A stretch of 64,000 nucleotides of DNA from Xylocopa sonorina (lineage: Eukaryota; Arthropoda; Insecta; Hymenoptera; Apidae): positions 930,001-994,000 of the forward strand of contig NW_027490174.1 in NCBI RefSeq assembly GCF_050948175.1. Direction: 5' to 3'. Below are positions 56,561 to 64,000 of the stretch, in pieces. How positions within the stretch are numbered: the first letter of the stretch is position 1; each line of letters opens with the position of its first letter. The notes below the pieces were generated by a model that had not been told where the DNA came from, made no database searches, and worked only from the letters and a program-made list of their open reading frames with translations. A program made the translations under genes and the position numbers.

Positions 56561-57465
56561 ATGTAAATGCCACACATTCTTGCTAGGATATGCGTTTCCA
56601 GATGCCTACGTATCGAAGCAATAGAGTTCTAGTGCTTCTTAAATCGTGATACCGCATCTCATTTCTATGTTTCATGATAATATATAATAGTCATTGCGAA
56701 GTGTTATGTATACCTCGTCTACACCATAAGTAAACGTAAGTGCGACACTTCCTTGCTAGGAAATAGCGTTTCCATTTGCTTACTTATCGGAGCAATAGAG
56801 TTCTATTGCTTCGTTCAACACGATGTCGCAAGTCATTTCAATGATTCATGGTAAATTGCAATGTTCTATGCAATATGTTACATTTGTCTGCATCTAGACC
56901 TTAGAAGGATGTGAATCCTATACTTACTTGCAACAGAATATCGTTTCCAGATCTCTACGTGTCCAATAAGACATTTCTAATACTTCATGCAGCGCGATGA
57001 CGCATCTCATTTACACGTTTCAAAGCAAAGAATCTGTAATCATATATCCATAACATTATGCTTAACTGTTAGAGGTCTTCAATAGAATGTGAACTATATA
57101 ATTCCATGCAACGGCATGGCGCTCCGTAGTGTCTGTCTGCTAAAGCAATCGAGCTAGAATTCTCCATGCAATGTGCTGGCGCATCCCATTTCATCGTTTC
57201 AAAGTAAGAATGCTGTAATCTCTTATGCATAGCTCTATGCTTATCTGCTTTAAGACTTCATAAGAATGTAAATTCTACAGCTCCATGCAACAGCATTGCC
57301 CTTCGTAGTGTCTACATGTCGAGACAATCGAGTACTAATGCATCATACAATGCCAAGACTCATCTCATTTCAACGTTTCGAATTAAGTAAGCTGTAATCT
57401 TCTATGAAAAGCATTATAATTATCTGCTTCTACTCTAGAAAAGAATGTGAATTCTATAGATCCAA
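56561..57465 (-). repeat. Decayed satellite at array edge
   Basis: Monomer identity falls off rapidly. The first monomers remain clear, but by 57,000 only scattered landmarks survive (TTTCAAAGTAAG for the usual TTTCATGATAAG, TCCATGCAACAG for TTCCTTGCTAGG). A derived motif TTATCTGCTT replaces the usual TATACCTCG region in the last monomers. The array ends at about 57,465 in CAAGCAACAGG. Confidence 0.8.
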
Positions 57466-58339
57466 GCAACAGGAGGGCAGGCCCTCCACCATCCTACAGC
57501 CTGCCCCAGGGCCACTCAAACCGCGACCAACATCTATCTTATACTCTAACCGATTCATCGTTATGCGTTTTCCATTAAGCTTGCCGGGGTCAGTGATATT
57601 GAATCGCTCAATCTAAATTATTATTTTCTCTTTAAGTTTCTTGATTTTTTTAGTTTCTCTCACGATATCGTCTATTTCGTTGTACCTTTCCCTTACAGTA
57701 TGGTATATAATCTGTTGTTTGATATTTCTAGGATTTCCTCTTAATAAATGCAATGCTTCCACATATTTTCTTTCTCTTTCTCTTTAGTTACATTGTTGTT
57801 ATTTTATGCTTTTCACCCTCCACATTCCCTCTCTACACCATCTCGGAACAGGCTTTATACGATTACTGCAGGATGACGCCCCGGTCTCGTTACACCGAGA
57901 TCGAGTGTTCTCTCTTGCATCCGTTGATTTATATATGTTATATATTGGAGAATATATCCTTTTATCCTTTGTATTCTTCCAATGAAATTACATAGACGGA
58001 GGTACGAGCTAGTTCTGCACGTCTATTTGAAACAACATTAAATCACCTTGTTAAACAATAATATATTAAATGTGACTTGGACTTTTAAATTTGAATTTAT
58101 AAACATCTAACAGGTAAATATGTTTTTCTTACTATTCATATCATTATACATTCAGTGATTTATTGTGTGCTGTGATTTGATATATTAACTGCTTGATTAT
58201 ATTTTGCAATGAACTTTGCGTACCAAACATTGTTTTTACTCCTGATGGGAGTGGATAGTTCTTCGTTTTATATTCTTATATCGCATTCATTATAAAAGTA
58301 TATGATATCCTTCTTATGCAGTCATGTATAATTATGTAG
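57466..58339. other. Non-satellite, mostly AT-rich; no gene recognised
   Basis: The first 140 bases are GC-balanced, beginning GGCAGGCCCTCC, and hold a 49-codon stop-free frame on the minus strand (about 57,465-57,615). It could be a scrap of a transposon gene, but I do not recognise it. The rest is T-rich and AT-rich with short ORFs on the plus strand that show no codon or domain signal. No exon, RNA gene or repeat was identified. Confidence 0.5.
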
Positions 58340-58535
58340 TGTGACGGTTTTTCCCGTTTCAATCCTCAACAAAAGGGTATATAGAACCAATAATAACGGG
58401 GTATCCAGAAGTTTAATCCGGGGTTATATCGGGGTACAGAATATCCGCGTGATTCGGCAACGCGCAGTACAGAACAATAAATTTCCTATCCAGCGAGTAT
58501 TTCGAAGCTGCGAGGCTGGGTCTTTTTGGGCGCCA

Positions 58536-58552
58536 GCTACTCAAAAAGTAGC
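58536..58552. repeat. Conserved hairpin of family B element
   Basis: GCTACT and AGTAGC form a 6-bp stem with loop CAAAA. The diverged copy at 62,908-62,924 has GCTGCT/AGTAGC, which still pairs as RNA with one G-U pair. On the minus strand the adjacent TGGCGCCCA resembles a tRNA primer-binding site, but it lies inside the terminal-repeat-bounded unit, so that reading is doubtful. Confidence 0.4.
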
Positions 58553-58878
58553 AAAAACTAGTAAACCACGCAACCCGGGGAAACCCGGTTCAAGATAACC
58601 CTCGAAATTTCGAAATACTCTTTCGCTCGACTGCTTCTAGCGGAGTGCGCAAATTAGGGTCGCGGGATACTGAACTCACGGCTTCTTTCTAGGTTGCCTC
58701 GACGCGGTATTACAAAAGGGTATACGACACGCCGCGAATGACCGGGGATCACCACCCGTTATACAATACAAATTACAATACGCGATATCACAATTGCGGC
58801 AGGGAACAAATGGGACGCTTTAGCGTATAAGGACTCACGTTCTCGTTTCCAACAAGTATGGATCTCGTTCAGTCCGTC

Positions 58879-58881
<3 letters not shown>

Positions 58882-58946
<65 letters not shown>
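58882..58946 (+). repeat. (CT)n microsatellite
   Basis: A 65-base uninterrupted CT tract. It lies within the family B element and is absent from the second copy, which has only CTCTTCTTC at that point. Confidence 0.98.
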
Positions 58947-58949
<3 letters not shown>

Positions 58950-59546
58950 AAGTAGTCGCTAAGTCGTTCAGAAGAATAAGAGGCTGTCTTCGTGCTGGCT
59001 AGCTCATTATATAGGTTTCCTGGGGGTCTTCGGATCCCCTTAGATCCTCCTTAGGGCTCCTTGATGGGGTAGGGCCATACGCTTCGGTATTGTTCGGGGC
59101 ATCGATCGGTGGATTTCGGCGATCTTCCCTGATCGCACCCTCTGGTGTGTCTAGAGGGGGTCCTCTGGATTATTTGAACTGCGGCGCGTGTCGCGCGCCG
59201 CGCTTTCCACGGCTCACCTGCAATTCCGCTGCGCATCTTGAGTTTTCCTCTCCATGGGCTCAAGGGAGGGGTAGAGGTCCTTCTCACACCCGAGAACCAT
59301 CCTGTTTGTCTCCATGGACTATGGCAGCGGTCTTATCGTTGCAGAGCTCTGGGTCGTATCCTTCGGGCTTCAGGGTCTCTTCTTGCTCACTTCCCGACTC
59401 CTCCACCTTCGAGCCCGTCGCGCTACCTCGGCGCACAGCCCTTCCGCGAACCTGCGGTCTTATTATCCGCCGAAGAGGCGTCTTATGGGTCGCTTCTTCC
59501 ATCAGCTCGCCAGTCTTATCCGTCGAACGGAGAGAGAGGAACGAAC

Positions 59547-59567
59547 GGGGGGGGGGGGGGGGGGGGG
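59547..59567 (+). repeat. Poly-G run (21 bases)
   Basis: Twenty-one consecutive G. The exact length may be an assembly or sequencing artefact. Both poly-G runs lie in the part of family B that the second copy lacks. Confidence 0.85.
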
Positions 59568-59676
59568 AAGGTTCTACCATCGTGTATTTCACGCTCCTCG
59601 CAAATACAGCTATCGCAATGGTCCGTGTCGCGGTTCTCGCATGGGTGGTGATCTGCGAGCTAGTCTAACCGAAGCA

Positions 59677-59694
59677 GGGGGGGGGGGGGGGGGG
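59677..59694 (+). repeat. Poly-G run (18 bases)
   Basis: Eighteen consecutive G just inside the right end of the family B element. Length is uncertain for the same reason as the first run. Confidence 0.85.
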
Positions 59695-59725
59695 TGAGCG
59701 AGCCTTGTGACGTCACCACGTCACA

Positions 59726-60837
59726 GTACATACAAATTTGCGATTAAGTAGCTATGTGTTCAAATTCAATTCCGAATAATGCACTAAAAAGCATCCCAGA
59801 TAACAAACGGCAAGATGGTAGCGACACCATGCCGGCACTATATTGCCACTTCCGAGGAGTGTCAACTGATTCGTAGTCATCTGTGACCGGATTCGTTAAC
59901 TAAAATGCCAGAACGTGTTACCAGCACGTTCTAGACAAGCGAATCGCACAGCACCAGCACCATGGTGACACGCGTATCATCGCTCCATTCATGAATCTCC
60001 TCAGCAATGACGCAGGATCACATTTGGCAATGGGGAACCTGTGCTTTCATACAAATTAGAACCGTTAGATGTCAGTAGATGTTCAGCATATGAGTATTGA
60101 TAGACATTTTGATGGTCGTTTTCCTATATTTATAGTTATTGAGCGAGTCGTATATATTTCTTTCAATCCATCATAGACTAAAAATATTAATTATAAAAAA
60201 AATATTACTTATAAAATAAAAATTCATGCTGTTGCGTCCCTAACTTCGCCTTGTGTAATTTTTGAAATAACATGCTGTCATCGTATTTAATGTAACCCTC
60301 AATTGCATGAATTTGCAACAATAAATTGAAGAAAATATATATAAAATAAGTGTGTATATTTTTATGACAAAGTAATTATCGACTTTATGGAAAAAATCGC
60401 CCTATCGAGCTAGTTTATAGAAAATAATAAAATCGAGTTCTTATATCTTTGTTTTGTGCCGGTGTATCTATTTTGGAATCAAAATAAGTAAATTGCACAG
60501 TTTAGTTATTTTTCATATTTGCTTATAATTTTTATGGAAACAGCTTCCCCATTAGTAAATGTCAGCCTACGCCACAACCACGCGTGTAGCTATGGTGAGC
60601 TGATAGTGTCATTGTCACGGCCGTGTTGCCCGTGTGCTATATCTCGGTGCTTTAGTAGAGATATCTAAGAACATAAGTAATTTGTAAGTAACACATCTTT
60701 TCTCTTTGAAATATTTGCCTTTGCATAGAATAGAACGTATAGATATAATGGCCTGTTTTGTACCCATTTCGGTCCAATTCTATTATAGCCTTTGAGCAGA
60801 AGTAATATTGATGATACTTGATTTTTGCAATAGTTCT
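59726..60837. other. Non-satellite AT-rich DNA, nothing recognised
   Basis: No exon with domain signal, tRNA or satellite monomer was seen. An 8-bp hairpin, AGAACGTG/CACGTTCT, is at 59,910-59,932. A GC-richer patch at about 60,570-60,660 could be a promoter or untranslated exon, but nothing decides this. Confidence 0.4.
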
Positions 60838-61279
60838 TTAATTAACAGATTTTATTAACCTAGAATCATCATTTGACGGATGTATCAATCTACTTTGTAG
60901 CTCCATCAGTTTCTTTTTCTGCTCGCTACTTTCCATTTTCAGTTCCGTATACTTATCCTTTATCACCATCATATATGTTGCGTAAAATTACAATAACCTT
61001 TTGTCCTCAAATTTTGCGGATATTTCAATTAAATTTCCTTTGATTAAATAAACGGAAATTAAAAAACAGTGGCACGTACCATTTCTTGGAAACGTTGTAT
61101 CGTAATTTGCATCTGACTGTTTTGAAAGGCACGCACTTTACTTAACGTTTGCAATGATTCGGTTGGCGAAGTAAAGTAATATTCTACTTTCGAAATTATT
61201 GGCTCTTGTAATTCTAAGGCAAATATCTGTCGACATCGTGAACATTGTTTTTTGGCAAAATTCCAGAAAAACAAATATA
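60838..61279 (-). CDS. Two exons of a probable RNF212/Zip3-like meiotic RING protein (partial or pseudogene)
   Basis: Upstream exon: 61,080-61,279, preceded by a good acceptor (TTTTACTTATAG) and ending QEM with donor GTACGT at 61,079. Downstream exon: 60,838-60,957, joined in phase 0 after AAAG and ending in TAA. Intron: 122 bases, with a weak pyrimidine tract. The upstream exon has CSRC, resembling the last C-x2-C of a RING, then VEYYFTSPTESLQ and VRAFQNSQ. The second exon is K/E-rich and coiled-coil-like (KYTELKMESSEQKKKLMELQ). F-x-SP-x-E-x-LQ followed by V-x-x-FQ-x-x-Q after a RING is how I recall RNF212, RNF212B and the insect vilya/narya/nenya group, which mark crossover sites in meiosis. 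The first RING cysteines and histidine were not found; a first exon could lie upstream, or the locus may be broken. An alternative ATG at 61,328 or 61,352 would give a membrane-like N-terminus, which I judge to be intron read-through. Confidence 0.5.
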
Positions 61280-62559
61280 CTATAAGTAAAATAATAAACA
61301 TCATAATATTAAATTTAACTCTGTTCATCGTTGCCTTGTTGGACACATCCATAACAATATACAGGGTGGGGCAGTAGTAATTAGCACCTCAGATATCCAC
61401 GAAACTATAAGTTTCATAGAAGTTTTTGCTAATATAAAATTGCATAGTACAAAGGGGCCATCCGTTGATGAAAATAGTTTTTTAAAATGAATTGGTATGT
61501 CCATTCTTCCGTACTACGATAGAGCATTTTAAAGCAAGTTTAACGATCTGTAACATGAAGGCATTGAAGGTTACAAAAAGTAAAGAAAGGCGATAATACT
61601 CACGGTTTTGATAGTAAATGAAACATACGTATTGTAAACAGTGGTGGAAGGAGTAATACTTACCGTTTACTTCACTGTGAATAAATACTTTTCGAAGGGC
61701 ATTTCAATAGTTTGCAGCATAAGTTAAACATGATAAGATTAGTATTGAAAAATCGGTTCGAATACGTTTGGTTAGGCTGTTCTTTGTGCCGTTCATTTAA
61801 TAAGTACTGAGCTGCGGATTCCTGAGGACAGCTCACAAAATTGTTGACCTATGGAAGATTATCATTGCGAATTTGAATCAAAAGGTAATTAAATTCCATT
61901 AGATTGTAAACAGATCTCAATGTTTCATTTTAGATAGTAAGATTAAATACTCTTTACAAAACTACAAGAATGGATACATACCTTTCTGTTATTATTATTT
62001 CATATAGAATTATAATTGCAATTATATAGTTCATTACGATAAAAAATATTTCTCAGAAAATTCTAAATATTAAATAAAAGAATCAAGTTAAACATTTTTA
62101 ATAATTACGAATATGAAAAATACTTGAACATTCCAATAGAAAGATGTCTAAACAGGAGCTAGAAAAGTCAAACATTCGATTTCAATTCCAGAATTCATCT
62201 ATAAGAGGTAAAATGTTTCGAAAGCTTTAATTACAGTCTTTAATGCAAGCAGTTGGGCAGAATTTCAATTTTTAAGAAAATTGATGAAAGTCAACCATTT
62301 TGAAGTGGTCAGAATCTTTGTCGTTTGAGCAATAAGTGAATAAGAAATAACTGCATAAATTCCAGGCTTAAAAACTTATGGATTAAATCCTATGCAGACT
62401 CGTTTATGAGCGAGTTACTAAATAATAATCCACACTAAGTAATCATTTTAAAACTTAAACGATTACATCTCGCGAACTTTCAAAGATATCAGAAGCGTGA
62501 AAAGTATGTGGTTTATCAAAATCTCTTCTAAAAGAACGGACGAAGCCAATAGAAATCTT
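61280..62559. other. Non-satellite AT-rich DNA; possible upstream introns
   Basis: If the RING-like gene is real, its first exon should lie here on the minus strand. Candidate donors exist (ACG|GTAAGTATT at about 61,665 and ACC|GTGAGTATT at about 61,605), but the sequence before them is not open in any frame. ACAGGGTGGGGCAG at about 61,361 resembles a DNA-transposon end, but no inverted partner was found. Confidence 0.35.
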
Positions 62560-62764
62560 TGTTGAAGTAAGCAAGTTATAAAGTTCTAAGCAACGCGATG
62601 GCCCTTATCTGCCTATGTTTCATAGCAAGTAAGTTCTGAATTTCTATGAAATCCGATGGAATTTCTCACTACTAACGTTTCAAAGTAAGTTCTCGAATTC
62701 TCAGTTCTACGTTTAAAACTATGTGTGTTCAATATATCTATGTAAAGTGATGGTTCCTATTAGT
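62560..62764 (-). repeat. Decayed satellite remnant, minus orientation
   Basis: AAAGTTCTAAGCAACGCGAT, TGTTTCATAGCAAGTAAG and TTTCAAAGTAAG recall the minus-strand monomer order (GTTCTAATGC, ACGCGAT, TGTTTCATGATAAG) and the TTTCAAAGTAAG variant of the decayed edge at 57.2 kb. The match is weak and should be confirmed by alignment. Confidence 0.4.
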
Positions 62765-63508
62765 TGTGACGGAAACCTATATATAGTAAGTCAGGGAAGC
62801 TAGAAGGGGTTAATTATCTAAATGCTTTAAGGTGTAAAACGTACTTTAATCTAAAGCGATCTATCGTTCCACGGTATCCGCTCACGTACAACTTTTCTTG
62901 GGCGCCAGCTGCTCAGAAAGTAGCAAAGGGATAGACTACACGACCCCGGGAACCCTGGGGCGGAACAACCCTTGAAACTTCGAAATCCTCCTCCTCTCGA
63001 CTACGCCTAGCCAAGTACACACACTCAGGTCGCGAGATACTGAAGTCACGGCATGTTTATTTATGGTCTCGACGTGGGTTTAACTAAGAAGGGCTACGGG
63101 AAACTACGCAACACGCCGCAAATTACCGGGTATCATAACTCGCTTCACGATATAAGATACAATATACAATATGCGACACAAGAAATGGGACGCTTAAGCG
63201 AATAAGGTCTCACGATCTCTTCTTCAGGTTCCTTGAATTCGCTGGTGGTCCTCGGGTCTCCTGCATCCTCCTCAGGGCTCCTTGGTGGAGTGGGCTGTAG
63301 GCTTCGGTATTGTTCGAGTCCATCGATAAGTGGATTTCGGCGATTTACTCTTCTCGCCCTCTTGGGTGTCCCTGAGGGGAACCTCCTGATCATTAAAATT
63401 GCGTAGCGCCTCGCGCGCCGCGCTCCCATGGCCCACCTGCAGGGCCGCTGGACTTTTGACTCCTCTTTAGGGGGTTAAGGATGGTTGAGGACCTTCTCAC
63501 ATCCCAGA
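62765..63508. mobile_element. LTR-like element, family B, truncated copy
   Basis: Starts TGTGACGG like the copy at 58,340 and aligns with it, with many substitutions and some indels, through CCTTCTCACA near 63,490 (copy 1: about 59,280). It then ends abruptly where decayed plus-oriented satellite begins. Roughly the last 430 bases of the complete copy are absent. It lacks the (CT)n tract. The left side has minus-like and the right side plus-oriented satellite. Confidence 0.6.
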
Positions 63509-64000
63509 GCATTATAAAGCACAAAAGCAGATAAGCATAATGCGATGCATAGAGCTTTACAACCTTCTAACTTACTTTGAACTGTTTATATGGAATGCAA
63601 TATTGAGGTGCATGAAGCATGACAAATTAAATGCTTCGGCACCTGGACACCTAGAAACGCTATCCCCGGGCAGGAAAGTATAGGCTTCACACTCAATTCA
63701 TATGCAGAAGCAGATAAACATAACGCGATGCTATGAATATTACATCTTATCATGAAATATAGAAGTAAAATGCGCAGCCGCGTTTTACGAAGCATTAGAA
63801 CTCAATTGCTTCTACATGTAGACATCTGGAAACGATATTTCCTAGCAAGGACATGTGATATTTACATTCTTTTGAAGTGTAGATTAGGTATACATAACAC
63901 TTCGCTATAAATAGTATATCATATCATGAAACATAGAAATGAGGTGCGTTATCGCGTTTTAAGAAGCAATAGATCTCTATTGCTTCGATTCGTAGATATT
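63509..64000 (+). repeat. Plus-oriented satellite, decayed then canonical
   Basis: The first 230 bases are decayed and, on the minus strand, carry the derived motif TTATCTGCTT also found at 57.2-57.4 kb. From about 63,735 (ATGAATATTACATCTTATCATG) the normal monomer returns and continues to the window edge. Confidence 0.85.

Larger units (their letters stand above)
58340..59725. mobile_element. LTR-like element, family B, complete copy
   Basis: This 1,386-base segment starts TGTGACGG and ends CACGTCACA, again TG...CA with a short inverted terminal match. A second, truncated and clearly diverged copy in the same orientation lies at 62,765-63,508 and aligns from the TGTGACGG start to about 59,291. 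Conserved blocks include GGGCGCCAGCT with a hairpin, GGGACGCTT followed by AAGGACTCAC or AAGGTCTCAC, and CTTCGGTATTGTTCG. This copy has gained a (CT)n tract and two poly-G runs. Flanks GTAG and GTAC match at only three of four bases, so no firm target duplication can be named. No coding domain is seen, and coding orientation is undecided. Confidence 0.6.

Noticed and set aside
1..57465. CRISPR array or bacterial direct repeats
   Set aside because: The period is a continuous 174-base unit with no short repeat/unique spacer pattern, and the surrounding features (solo LTRs, GT-AG intron) are eukaryotic.
58440..58535. tRNA primer-binding site (TGGCGCCCA on the minus strand) marking an LTR/internal boundary
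   Set aside because: It lies about 190 bases inside the TG...CA-bounded unit, and the sequence before it does not end in CA.
59090..59697. 192-aa and overlapping ORFs in the family B element
   Set aside because: Three plus-strand frames and two minus-strand frames are open together in GC-rich DNA, they run through poly-G, and the second copy does not preserve them.
61280..61352. Membrane-anchored N-terminus (hydrophobic stretch) for the RING-like gene
   Set aside because: The hydrophobic residues are encoded by the T/A-rich tract just before a strong splice acceptor (CTTATAG), so intron read-through is likelier.
61355..61400. DNA-transposon terminal repeat ACAGGGTGGGGCAG
   Set aside because: No inverted partner or target-site duplication was found in the surrounding DNA.

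Overview
This is a eukaryotic, centromere- or pericentromere-like window, most likely from an insect; Hymenoptera is a guess from base composition and repeat style only. About 53 kb is one satellite family with a 174-bp monomer. The rest is LTR-retrotransposon-like insertions and one roughly 5-kb non-satellite island. I see no rRNA, tRNA, CRISPR or prokaryotic feature. The many 60-107 aa ORFs over the satellite are artefacts: 174 is divisible by 3, so a stop-free frame repeats every 58 codons.

Layout: 1-21,775 is plus-oriented satellite in higher-order-repeat (HOR) form, with large near-identical blocks (2.1 kb, 2.2 kb, a 2,784-bp 16-mer and a 4,179-bp 24-mer). 21,776-34,303 is plus-oriented, more diverged, nearly monomeric satellite. 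34,304-35,298 is an internally deleted TG...CA element in minus orientation. 35,299-43,676 is the satellite in minus orientation, with a recent 12-mer tandem duplication. 43,677-45,250 is a longer copy of the same element in plus orientation. 45,251-49,622 is plus satellite. 49,623-51,153 is a diverged relative of the element. 51,154-57,465 is minus satellite that decays at its right end. 57,466-62,559 is AT-rich non-satellite DNA holding a second LTR-like family (58,340-59,725) and two exons of a probable RNF212/Zip3-type meiotic RING protein (minus strand, 60,838-61,279). 62,560-62,764 is decayed minus satellite, 62,765-63,508 a truncated copy of the second LTR-like family, and 63,509-64,000 plus satellite again.

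Main result: the two inverted element copies at 34.3 and 43.7 kb carry exchanged target-site duplications. The CTAT left of the first matches the ATAG left of the second, and the CTAGG right of the first matches the CCTAG right of the second. Flipping the 8.4 kb between them restores an unbroken plus-oriented satellite in phase at both junctions. This is the footprint of an inversion by recombination between two inverted solo-LTR-like copies inside a satellite array. All four satellite orientation switches in the window fall at LTR-like elements.
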